Part shown: in pieces, positions 33,398 through 42,754 of the stretch
How the letters are laid out: each line of letters starts with the position of its first letter
Numbering within the stretch: the first letter of the stretch is position 1
Position numbers and translations under genes: made by a program
The notes under the pieces: model-generated
The model's input: the letters and a program-made list of their open reading frames with translations, nothing else
Told to the model about the DNA's origin: nothing
Databases searched by the model: none
Assembly (NCBI RefSeq): GCF_024139115.2
Contig: NC_085141.1
Span: 172,310,994 to 172,374,993 of the forward strand
Direction: 5' to 3'
Source of the DNA: Armigeres subalbatus
Lineage: Eukaryota > Arthropoda > Insecta > Diptera > Culicidae
Length of the DNA stretch: 64,000 nucleotides

Positions 33398-35656
33398 TCT
33401 GGACATTGAAATTCGCACTGAAAACTTTGGGTATGCCTCAGACCCTTTTGACCCCGCTGCATTGAACTTCAACAAAATCAATTACGAGCTGTTAAACATT
33501 CGTCTCGCCGAAATCGACTGGTCGGAAACCATCACTGCATCCAACGTTAATGACGCGGTTCGCATAGACACATCCATGATATCAGACATTTTCCAAGCCA
33601 TTGTTCCAAAATGTTAACCTTAACGTAGCCTTCCATGGAGTACTGCTACGTCTAAAATCACGCAGAAATGCTGCTTTGAGGGAATTCCGTAAAAACAGAT
33701 GTTTTGTTACACGTAAACAGTTCCATTTAATTAGTAACATTTATAGGAGGGAAAATAGTCGCCTATTTCATCGGTACACTCGTAACGCGGAATCTGAACT
33801 TCGCAGAAATCCCAAAAAGTTTTAGAGCTTTGTAAACAGCAAGAAGAAGGATAATGGTCTCCCAGTCTCCATGTTCAACGAAACTACCGAAGTAGACGGT
33901 ACACTCGATAAATGCAACCTGTTTGCGAACCGTTTTACCAATGTCTTCACCAATGACTCCCTGTCAGAATCTGACTTAGAATTAGCAACTATGGATGTCA
34001 CCCCAGATACTGTCTGCCTCAATAGTCTACAAGTTAGCGATGGAGATATCATAAAAGCTTCGAAAAAACTAAAACCCAGTTCCTCACCTGGTCCGGATGG
34101 CATACCAACATGCGTGTTGAAAAGATGCATTGGTCAGCTGTTAGATCCTCTTCGCCACATTTTCAACCTGTCATTATCGTCCGGAACATTCCCGGAGGAA
34201 TGGAAAGCTTCATTCATGTTTCCTTTTTTCAAAAAAGGAGACCGTCGTGACATTTGTAATTATCGAGGAATTACGTCGTTCTGTTCAACATCGAAACTTT
34301 TGGAAGTGTTAGTTAACGAGTCTTTGCTGCACAGTTCCAGGAACTACATCAGTACTAAACAACATGGATTCATCCCAAAGCGCTCCGTAACATCGAATCT
34401 GGTTGAGTTTACCTTGTTCGTGCTTCGTAATATGGATGGAAAAACTCAAGTAGACGCAGTTTATACAGACCTGAAAGCAGCATTCGACTGCCTTAATCAC
34501 GATATTCTGATAGCAAAGCTGAACAAGCTCGGCATTGGTGGCGCACTCCTGAATTGATTAAATTCATACCTACGGGACCGCGCACTTAAGGTCAAAATTG
34601 GCTCATGTTGTTCCTCCCCATTCGTCAGTACTTCAGGCGTACCCCAAAGTAGCAATCTTGGACCGACGCTGTTTGCGTTATTTTTCAACGACGTCTGCAC
34701 GAGAATACCCCACTGCTCCAGATCGCTGTACGCAGACGATCTTAAGATTTTCAACACTGTTCGCTCCATTGAAGATGCACAACACCTCCAACAGCTTTCA
34801 ACCAATTTTGAAAACTGGCGCAGCCGCAACAAAATGTCCCTCAGCCTCAATAAGTGTCAGGTAATAACATTTTCACGTAAGCAGATCGATATTGAGGCTT
34901 CTTATCAACTTATCAATGGCGAAACCCTGCAGAGAGTTTTATCCGTAACGGATTTAAGAGTAATACTCGATTCCAAACTTAACTTCATACAACATATGAC
35001 TTCCATTGTTAGTCAATCATTTCGTGATCCATATTGTTTTCATTCGCTTTACTGCTCATTAGTTCGTTCAATACTTGAATTCTCGTCCATTGTTTGGTCC
35101 TCCTATTATGTTACGTGGAGTCTGCGTGTAGAATCTGTCCAGCGTCGCTTTATTCGCCGTGCATTAACGTATCTTCCGTGGAATGACCCTATTAACTTGC
35201 CCCCGTATGAAAATCGGTGCTTACTCTTAAATCTGGATACTCTATCAGCACGACGTACAAAATCTGAAGCTATTTTCGCTGCAAAGATTATACTAGGAGA
35301 AATTGATGCACCTAGTATTTTAAGCAGTATTAATTTTTCGGCTCCCTCTCGTTCCCTTCGCTCTTTCAACACTCTTGCATTGCCTTTTAGACGTACAAAC
35401 TATGGAAAAAGCGATCCTATTTATAAAGTTTGTGCCGCGTTCAATAAGTTTTCCCATTGTTTTGATTTTACATGTAATAGTGGTTTGTTCAACAGAAGAA
35501 TTGATAGTGTTAGGAATAATGATAGTTAGCGTTAGTTTTCATGCTCAATTAGACAGATAAGTGTTCGTTAAATGTACATTGTTGTAAATTTTGTTTAAAT
35601 GATGCAGGTTTTTTTTAACAAGCTCTGCTTGTTTTTCCTGCCAGAACAGATAACAA
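33398..35656 (+). mobile_element. Jockey-group LINE, 5'-truncated
   Basis: The 12-bp TSD AATCAATACATC flanks it (33386-33397, 35657-35668). That sequence is the Ty3 catalytic-loop codons, so the LINE split the RT at its active site. The 5' end starts within the endonuclease-RT linker, as expected for incomplete reverse transcription. The 3' end finishes ...GATAACAA without a long poly-A. Confidence 0.9.
33601..35529 (+). pseudogene. Jockey-group LINE reverse transcriptase with two in-frame stops
   Basis: One frame covers the RT: SSSPGPDGIPTCVLKR, FFKKGDRRDICNYRGIT, TDLKAAFDCLNHDIL, GVPQSSNLGPTLF and an intact YADDLKIF (near 34726-34749). The C-terminal domain then runs to the stop at 35529. 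It is broken by stops at 33823-33825 (TAG) and 34555-34557 (TGA). From their family context both fall where Trp is usual, so each is probably a G-to-A change in TGG. A frameshift near 33610 separates the upstream linker piece. The segment after YSIVSQ near 35013 appears shortened by a deletion. The GVPQGS Gly is also lost (GVPQSS). Confidence 0.85.
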
Positions 35657-35668
35657 AATCAATACATC

Positions 35669-35930
35669 GTCTAAGTAACAGTAGACAAAATCAATCCCTT
35701 GTAACACCTGATCCATAACTTGTTGAAAGATTGAGGCACTGGATGAAGCTCCCTGTGGCAATCGATTATATACATAAAGCCCTTTTATAGTGTTGATAAC
35801 CATGAACTTCCTCGATCTGTCAGACAGCATTAGCTGCGTATACGCTCCCTCGAGATCAAATGCACAAAACATTTTACTACCTGCTAAGCCCGCAAATAAA
35901 TCTTGTGCTGTGAGCAAAGGATACGTATTT
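35669..35930 (-). pseudogene. Ty3/gypsy RT palm fragment
   Basis: The minus-strand frame reads YPLLTAQDLFAGLAG, FDLEGAYTQLML, RLPQGASSSASIFQQVMD and the catalytic YLDDVLI. It lies between the Jockey LINE and the foldback element. All expected blocks are in frame, so this part was intact when the insertions happened. Confidence 0.9.
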
Positions 35931-35937
35931 AGGAATC

Positions 35938-36165
35938 TATGACAAAAGGTCGAATGGACAAAAGGTCGAAAGACAAAAGTTCGAAAAGACAAAAGATCGA
36001 AATGACAAAAGGTTGAAAAGACAAAACGTCGAAAAGGACAGAAGGTCGAAAGGACAAAAGATAGAAAGGCACAGAAGGACGATCGGGACAAAAGGACAAA
36101 AGGTTGAAAGCGACAAAAGGTCGGAAAGGACAAAAGGTCGAAAGGGACAAAAGGTCTATCAAGAA
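35938..36165 (+). repeat. Left arm: GACAAAAGGTCGAAAG-type array
   Basis: About 14 imperfect units of 14-17 bp (GACAAAAGGTCGAAAG and variants with GTTGAAAA or AGAAGGTCG). They are inverted with respect to 40720-40950. Long ORFs here encode only KRSKGQ-type repeats. Confidence 0.9.
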
Positions 36166-36493
36166 CAAGTTAATAACAATTTGGGTGTACTCCAAAAGAA
36201 TTTATGAAATGCATTTAACTTTAAGCAGAAATAACGCAAAATGGGGGCAGCAGGGACTTTGTCCAAGGGCTTGACGATCCCTCCCCAGGCCATCTGCGAG
36301 TTGTGGCGCCTGCCTAGGATGTGGTGGGGTTTGACAGTGGGCCCTGTTAAACCTCTATAAAAAGCTGCATGTATCCGCAAGTAGGCTCCGCCAAAGCGAC
36401 CGTGTGCCGCTCAAAGCGCACAAGCCCAAGTCCTGGTGTTAGGTGGGACGCTAAACAGCCCTGACACGACGGCCCTCCGGCGAGACAGGAGGT

Positions 36494-39400
36494 TTGCGCA
36501 GGCCCAATAAGCCGCCTGGAAAACCAATAATTACGAACAATATAAGAGATAATGCGACTCGATATAATCGGCAAAGACCTAGGCGACGAATAAAGGATCA
36601 CGATTGGAAGCTTGGAACATGGAACTGCAAGTCGCTAGGTTTTGCAGGTTGCGACAGGATGATCTACGATGAATTACATTCCCGCAACTTCGACGTCGTG
36701 GCGCTGCAGGAGATTTGCTGGACAGGGCAGAAAGTGTGGAAAAGCGGGCATCGGCCGGCTACCTTCTACCAAAGCTGTGGCACCACCAACGAGCTGGGAA
36801 CCGGCTTCATAGTGCTGGGAAAGATGCGCCAACGCGTGATTGGGTGGCAGCCAATCAACGCAAGGATGTGCAAGCTGAGGATTAAAGGCCGTTTCTTCAA
36901 CTATAGCATCATCAATGTGCACTGCCCACACGAAGGGAGACCCGACGACGAGAAAGAAGCGTTCTACGCACAGCTGGAGTAGACATACGATGGATGCCCA
37001 CTGCGGGACGTCAAAATCGTCATCGGTGACATGAACGCGCAGGTAGGAAGGGAGGAAATGTATAGACCGGTCATCGGACCGGATAGTCTGCACACCGTAT
37101 CAAATGACAACGGCCAACGATGCATAAACTTCGCAGCCTCCCGCGGAATGGTAGTCCGAAGCACCTTCTTTCCCCGCAAAAATATCCACAAGGCCACATG
37201 GAGATCACCCTAACCAAGAAACGGAAAACCAAATCGACCACGTTCTAATCGACGGTAAATTCTTCTCCGACATCACGAACGTCCGCACTTACCGCAGTGC
37301 GAATATTGAATCCGACCACTACCTCGTTGCAGTTTGCCTGCGCTCAAAACTCTCGACGGTGTACAACACGCGTCGAAGTCGGACGCCGCGGCTTAATATT
37401 GGGCGGCTACAAGACGGTAGACTAGCCCAAGAATACGCGCAGCAGCTGGAAGTGGCACTCCCAACGGAAGAGCAGCTAGGCGCAGCGTCTCTTGAAGATG
37501 GCTGGAGAGATATTCGATCCGCCATTGGTAGCACCCCAACCGCTGCACTTGGCATGGTGCCCCCGGATCGGAGAAACGACTGGTATGACGGCGAATGCGA
37601 GCAGTTAGTAGAAGAGAAGAATGCAGCATGGGCGAGATTGCTGCAACACCGCACGAGGGCGAATGAGGCACGATATAAACAGGCGCGGAACAGACAAAAC
37701 TCGATTTTCCGGAGGAAAAAGCGTCAGCAGGAAGATCGAGACCGTGAAGAGACGGAGCAACTGTACCGCACTAATAACACACGAAAGTTCTATGAGAAGT
37801 TGAACCGTTCACGTAAGGGCCACGTGCCACAGCCTGATATGTGCAAGGACATAAACGAGAACCTTCTTACGAACGAGCGTGAGGTGATCCAAAGGTGGCA
37901 GCAGCACTACGAAGAGCACCTGAATGGCGATGTGGCAGACGAAGATGACGGTATGGTGATGGACCTAGGGGAGCGCGCGCAGGACATAATTCTACCGGCC
38001 CCGGATCTCCAGGAAATCCAGGAGGAGATTGGCCGGCTGAAGAACAACAAAGCCCCTGGGGTTGACCAACTACCAGGAGAGCTATTTAAACACGGTGGTG
38101 AGGCACTGGCTAGAGCGCTGCACTGGGTCATTACCAAGATTTGGGAGGAGGAAGTTTTGCCGCAGGAGTGGATGGAAGGTGTCGTGTGTCCCATCTACAA
38201 AAAGGGCGATAAGCTGGATTGTAGCAACTACCGCGCAATCACATTGCTGAACGCCGCCTACAAGGTACTCTCCCAAATTTTATGCCGTCGACTAGCACCA
38301 ATTGCAAGGGAGTTCGTGGGGCAGTACCAGGCGGGTTTTATGGGCGAACGCTCCACTACGGACCATCACACATCATCTATTCATCGACTTCAAAGCCGCA
38401 TATGATACAATCGATCGGGACCAGCTATGGCAGCTAATGCACGAAAACGGATTTCCGGATAAACTGACACGGTTGATCAAAGCGACGATGGATCGGGTGA
38501 TGTGCGTAGTTCGAGTTTCAGGGGCATTCTCGAGTCCCTTCGAAACCCGCAGAGGGTTACGGCAAGGTGATGGTATTTCGTGTCTGCTATTCAACATCGC
38601 TTTGGAAGGGGTAATACGAAGAGCAGGGATTAACACGAGTGGCACAATTTTCAATAAGTCCGTCCAGCTATTTGGCTTCGCCGACGACATAGATATTATG
38701 GCACGTAACTTTGAGAAGATGGGGGAAGCCTACATCAGACTGAAGAGGGAAGCCAAGCGGATCGGACTAGTCATCAACACGTCGAAGACGAAGTACATGA
38801 TACACAGATAGAAAAATCCACTGAAATTTACGCTAAATATCATGCACATAAATGGAACGCTATTATTAGCGTAAAGCCACACAAAATATAGCCTAAATGT
38901 ATACAATATTTGACGTGATTCGTCAATATTGCATACAAGTTGTAAGCAATCTTGTTTGGAAGAGGACCATTTCAGCGTAGAATAGCGTAAATTCTCGCGA
39001 GTCAAGTTTTACGCGCTGTTTATTTTTCATATTTTTTTTCTGTGTAGGAAGAGGTTCAAGAGAAGACAATGTGAGCCACCCACCGCGAGTTGGCATCGGT
39101 GGTGATGAAATCGAGGTGGTAGAAGAATTTGTGTACTTGGGCTCACTGGTGACTGCCGAAAATGATACCAGCAGAGAAATTCGGAGGCGTATAGTGGCTG
39201 GAAATCGTGCATACTTTGGACTCCGCAAGACGCTTCGATCGAATAGAGTTCGCCGCCGTACCAAACTGACCATCTACAAAACGCTCATTAGACCGGTAGT
39301 CCTCTACGGACACGAGACCTGGACGATGCTCGTGGAGGACCAACGCGCACTCGGAGTTTTCGAAAGGAAAGTGCTGCGTACCATCTATGGTGGGGTGCAG

Positions 39401-39730
39401 ATGGCGGACGGTACATGGAGGAGGCGAATGAACCACGAGTTGCATCAGCTGTTGGGAGAACCATCCATCGTTCACACCGCGAAAATCGGACGACTGCGGT
39501 GGGCCGGGCACGTAGCCAGAATGTCGGACAATAACCCGGTGAAAATGGTTCTCGACAACGATCCGACGGGCCCAAGAAGGCGAGGTGCGCAGCGGGCAAG
39601 GTGGATCGATCAGGTGGAAGATGACTTGCGGACCCTCCGTAGACTGCGTGGCTGGCGACGTGTTGCCATGGACCGAGCCGAATGGAGAAGACTCTTACAT
39701 ACCGCACAGGCCACTTCGGCCTTAGTCTGA
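36494..39730 (+). pseudogene. Endonuclease/reverse transcriptase of RTE-like family C (copy 2, inactivated)
   Basis: Copy 2 is the most complete. The endonuclease starts with LGTWNCKSL and ALQEICWTG and continues to GDMNAQVG (about 37028-37051). Three lesions separate it from RT: a TAG at about 36980-36982 (copy 1 has CAA), a 1-base insertion near 37209, and a roughly 60-bp deletion near 38366. RT blocks are GVDQLPGELFKHGG, YKKGDKLDCSNYRAITLL, FIDFKAAYDTIDRDQLW, GLRQGDGISCLLF and an intact FADDIDIM (near 38677-38700). A MITE at 38803 splits the thumb. The C-terminus runs to 39730. Confidence 0.85.
38803..39044. mobile_element. TA-inserted MITE inside the LINE
   Basis: Ends CACAGATAGAAAAAT and ATTTTTTTTCTGTG are inverted, with TA on both sides (38801-38802, 39045-39046). 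Copy 1 of the LINE shows the empty site (ATGATAGGAAGAGG, near 16432), which proves a 242-bp insertion plus TA duplication. A TA target suggests Tc1/mariner-type mobilisation. Confidence 0.9.
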
Positions 39731-39849
39731 ATAAATAAATAAAGAAATAACGCACTCATCTAATTAATCAAAGTTGAAGAATTAGCAATTTTCTAAGAAG
39801 GAGTAATTACTATAAGACAATATTATGAATACCTAGATAGTTCTGAAAT

Positions 39850-40420
39850 AGATAAAAAAAAACCCAGATTAATCCACCTGGCGGCGATGATGCCTTTCTC
39901 GTGCATCGTAAAATGTACTGAAAAAATCACATAGGAAAGGTCAAAAAAGCACTTTAGGGGGATAGATCGCATATTTTCTATCATTTTGCATGTTTTTGCA
40001 TTAATTACTATGCATTCCCACCATTCTTGAAAAAAAAATTTTTTTCGGTTTTGAAATTTTTTTTTCCAAGGGGGGACCCTTGGGAAAAAACAATGATTTT
40101 TCAATAATTCCGAAACGCAATGTCCGATCAGGCTAATTTTCAATAGCAAACAATGGGACCGCATTCCCCGTCGAATGCAACTTGTTGCGAGTAAATCGGA
40201 TAATGCTAAGTTCCAAAAAGTGTGTCTACAAAATTTGTACACATACACACATACACACACACACACATACATACATACACACAAACAGACATCACCTCAA
40301 TTCGTCGAGCTGAGTCGATTGGTATATAACACTATGGGTCTCCGAGCCTTCTATCAAAAGTTTGGTTTTGGAGTGAAATTATAGCCTTTACGTATACTTA
40401 GTATACGAGAAAGGCAAAAA
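39850..40420. mobile_element. TIR element family T, full copy
   Basis: Inverted ends TGCCTTTCTCGT (39891-39902) and ACGAGAAAGGCA (40405-40416) bound it, with some conserved sequence outside them (AGATTAATCCACC). It contains an ACAY microsatellite at about 40240-40285. Partial copies lie at 1791-1923 and 27493-27690. No coding capacity is evident. Confidence 0.65.
40240..40285. repeat. (ACAY)n microsatellite
   Basis: About 46 bp of ACACAT/ACAC/ATAC units inside family T. The corresponding site in the copy at 1791 carries the R1-clade LINE. Confidence 0.9.
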
Positions 40421-40497
40421 GATTGTTAATAACAAATGAATAAAGCTTGTATTTCGCGAGACAGAGTTGTTCTATACCACGCAGACGCACGCATTGA

Positions 40498-40530
40498 AAA
40501 TACACCGGCGTATAGTACGCCGGTGTATTT
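40498..40530. other. Perfect 15-bp hairpin
   Basis: AAATACACCGGCGTA and TACGCCGGTGTATTT pair perfectly around the 3-base loop TAG. It lies inside the foldback's original DNA. It could be a transcript hairpin, a protein-binding palindrome or the remains of a tiny inverted insertion. Confidence 0.7.
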
Positions 40531-40719
40531 GATCGAAGTGACATTTAGAAAACTCAAACATCCATCGATTAGTGGTACTTATTGAACTATGTATATACTT
40601 ATTGATTAATTGTTAAAAATTGTAAAAACAAAAGAGCAGAGTTTTTGCTAACTGTGTAGGGCAATTCTGGTGCAAGATTGATTCTCTCCGTTTCAGTTTC
40701 TTGTCAATTTCAAACTTAT

Positions 40720-40950
40720 GTCTCTTTAGACCTTTTGTCCCATTCGACGTTTTGTCCTTTCGACGTTTTGTCCTTTCGATGTTTTGTCCTTTCGACCTTT
40801 TGTCCAGTTCGACGTTTTTTTCCTTTCGACCTTTTGTTTCTTTCGACCTTTTGTCCTTTTCGACCATTTGTCCCTTCGACCTTTTGTCTTTCGACGTTTT
40901 GTCTTTCGACCTTTTGTCCTTTCGACGTTTTGCCTTTCGACCTTTTGTCC
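40720..40950 (-). repeat. Right arm: inverted GACAAAAGGTCGAAAG-type array
   Basis: On the + strand the units read CCTTTTGTCCTTTCGAC or CGTTTTGTCCTTTCGAC. The array is the reverse complement of 35938-36165. Confidence 0.9.
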
Positions 40951-40964
40951 CTAACCCCGTATTT

Positions 40965-41401
40965 GGTATGATCGCTTTGTTGATTGATACCTTGCAATCA
41001 ATCACTAAACGGATGTTCTTATTTTTTTTATCACAATCGCCAAAGGAGAAGCCCATTCGCTCATTTTTATTGGTAACGTTTTGTTTTTCAAGTTTTTCCA
41101 AATAGTCTAAAACAGTGTCTTTCAACCGGTAAGGAACACTGTAAGCCTTTTTAAAAATGGGTACTTCATTCTTCAGTACAAGGTCGGCTTCATATCCTTT
41201 AATTGGCGAGGAAAAATCCTTCGTGAATGCATTTGAAAATCTTTGTTTCATTTCTTTAATAGTTGTATCAGTCTTGTCAATCAATAAATTGTTAATATTT
41301 TCTGGATTCGTAGAAAAACTTTTCCAATCTGGGAAGAATATATCCAACCATGTTCTGCCCATCAGCGGAATGAAATTATAACTGCAATTAAGCACCAACA
41401 A
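40965..41401 (-). pseudogene. Ty3/gypsy RT N-terminal fragment
   Basis: It reads MLVLNCSYNFIPLMGRTWL, typical of the protease-RT linker, then PIKGYEADLVLKNE, VPYRLKDTVLDYLEKLEKQN and RLVIDCKVSINKAIIPN. It stops at the foldback junction, and the next residues of the same protein are found at 35930 downward. The frame is open, suggesting damage came from insertions and not from slow decay. Confidence 0.85.
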
Positions 41402-41403
41402 CT

Positions 41404-41755
41404 TTAAATTTTCTGTTTTCCTTTGAAATGAACCAAAACATTAGCTTCTCCCTCAATTTTGAGTTTGTCTCCATTGACGACAATCAACTTTCTATTACAA
41501 CGTGATAACGGTTTTCCAAGCTTTCTAAAATAATCAGTTTTGCCAATTACCGACACTGCCGCCCCACAATCCACCTCCATTTGCAAATTTTTGCCCTCAA
41601 CTACATCTAGTATACATGGATTACTTTTAGAAGACTTCACATTCATGCACTGTAAATCACCTGCATCCCAATCATCATCGCTTTCAGAATCATCCGCCTT
41701 TAATCTGTCAAACAGCTGCTCCAAACTATCGTCATTGTCCCGTGTAGTCTTTTCC
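41404..41755 (-). pseudogene. Ty3/gypsy aspartic protease region
   Basis: A retroviral-type protease core is seen at MEVDCGAAVSVIG (D-C-G-A instead of the common D-S/T-G-A). The downstream block is LIVVNGDKLKIEGEANVLV. An acidic stretch, DDSLEQLFDRLKADDSESDD, precedes it. The C-terminal boundary to RT at 41401 has a stop, so gag-pro-pol frame continuity is uncertain. Confidence 0.75.
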
Positions 41756-41766
41756 TGATCCACGAA

Positions 41767-41838
41767 TTGAGGTGAACCGGTCAAGGGCCGAAAACCTCAT
41801 TAATAAAGACAATAAAAAAAAAAAATAAAAATAAAAAA
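41767..41838 (+). mobile_element. 72-bp LINE 3'-end scrap with A-rich tail
   Basis: The 11-bp TSD TGATCCACGAA (41756-41766, 41839-41849) flanks a 72-bp insert ending AATAAAGACAAT plus A-rich tail. This is an extreme 5' truncation of a poly-A LINE, probably Jockey-group by its GGCCGAAAACCTC end. Confidence 0.85.
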
Positions 41839-41849
41839 TGATCCACGAA

Positions 41850-42129
41850 CCTGGCGGAGTCCCTCTTCATATTTTTCAACTTGAAACACTTGCGTTTGAT
41901 ATGACCTTTGATTCCACAAAAGTCACATATCAGGTCATCGTATTGTCCTCTTTGTCTTTTTCGAGTGCTCTTCCAGTCTACCCGCATTCTGGGACTGTAT
42001 GGCCCCATTCGTCCCCTGTGATTCGTTTGTCTGCTAAAACCTAGCCTTGATTTTACCGGTCTTCTGCTATGCCCCTCTATAGGATCTGCGTTTTCTGCCC
42101 TCGCTATCGTTGCAAGCAATTTTATTAGT
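41850..42129 (-). pseudogene. Ty3/gypsy gag C-terminus (nucleocapsid)
   Basis: A CCHC zinc knuckle, CDFCGIKGHIKRKC, lies at about 41875-41930 downstream of a basic stretch (RMRVDWKSTRKRQRGQYDD). This is the nucleic-acid-binding end of gag. It is separated from the N-terminal gag by the insertion at 42153-43301. Confidence 0.85.
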
Positions 42130-42153
42130 CTAGTGGATGTGTATCTGTTTGGG

Positions 42154-42676
42154 AGTTCTGTGCGTGATCTCTCTTGTTTCGGACCGCAGAACGATCGCTC
42201 GGTCGGACGAATTATTGTGATCTGCATTGCGCGGCCGGTAATAAAATTTATCAGTTCTGTGAGTGATCTCTCTTGTTTCGGACAGCAGAACGATCGCTCG
42301 GTCGGACGAATTATTGTGTTCTGCATTGCGCGGCCGGTAATAAAATTAATCAGTTCTGTGCGTGATCTCTCTTGTTTCGGACCGCAGAACGATCGCTCGG
42401 TCGGACGAATTATTGTGATCTGCATTGCGCGGCCGGTAATAAAATTTATCAGTTCTGTGCGTGATCTCTCTTGTTTCGGACAGCAGAACGATCGCTCGGT
42501 CGGACGAATTATTGTGTTCTGCATTGCGCGGCCGGTAATAAAATTTATCAGTTCTGTGCGTGATCTCTCTTGTTTCGGACCGCAGAACGATCGCGCGGTC
42601 GGACGAATTATTGTGTTCTGCATTGCGCGGCCGGTAATAAAATTTATCAGTTCTGTGCGTGATCTCTCTTGTTTCG
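42154..42676 (+). repeat. Tandem 99-bp repeat, 5.3 copies
   Basis: Units start at 42154, 42253, 42352, 42451, 42550 and 42649 (AGTTCTGTGCGTGATCTCTC). All are exactly 99 bp and nearly identical. The sixth stops after about 28 bp at the tRNA-like head. Because 99 is 33 codons, both strands stay open by arithmetic. Confidence 0.95.
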
Positions 42677-42754
42677 AAGCGGGCTTGGTAGTCATATGGC
42701 TACTGCTTCTGCCTCATACGCAGGAGGTCGTGGGTTCAATCCCAGGTCCGTTCC
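42677..42754 (+). repeat. tRNA-Met-like head of S1 (pol III promoter candidate)
   Basis: A D-arm/A-box-like TTGGTAGTCATATGGCTAC is followed by an anticodon stem TCTGC/GCAGG around a 7-base loop with CAT at 42715-42717, and then a T-arm/B-box GTGGGTTCAATCCCA. The CAU anticodon would be Met. It is embedded in the retroelement, so it is a SINE head and not a tRNA gene. Confidence 0.65.

Larger units (their letters stand above)
36239..39742 (+). mobile_element. RTE-like non-LTR retrotransposon, family C, copy 2 (TSD-bounded, near full length)
   Basis: The 12-bp TSD AGAAATAACGCA lies at 36227-36238 and 39743-39754. The copy has a 5' UTR to about 36493, one ORF region, a short 3' UTR and an (AATA)n tail, which are typical RTE traits. 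The first about 45 bases beyond the start, GGGGGCAGC...CCCTCCCC, can form a nested stem. It lies inside the foldback element and contains a later TA-inserted MITE. Confidence 0.9.
35931..40957. mobile_element. Foldback element with microsatellite-like inverted arms, 7-bp TSD
   Basis: The flanking 7-bp duplication CGTATTT (35924-35930, 40958-40964) lies between adjacent Ty3 RT codons, so both ends are exact. Each end leads into an array of roughly 15-16 bp units, GACAAAAGGTCGAAAG, in opposite orientations. Removing the nested LINE (36239-39742 plus its TSD) and TIR element leaves about 0.9-1 kb of the original. Foldback/Galileo elements also have long inverted ends made of tandem repeats, and Galileo makes 7-bp duplications. 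The relationship is inference, since no transposase is present. Confidence 0.8.

Noticed and set aside
42154..42676. CRISPR-like regular repeat
   Set aside because: The 99-bp units are contiguous without spacers and lie within a TSD-bounded retroelement.
42677..42754. Functional tRNA-Met gene
   Set aside because: It lies inside a retroelement bounded by a 23-bp duplication, and no convincing acceptor stem closes around it.
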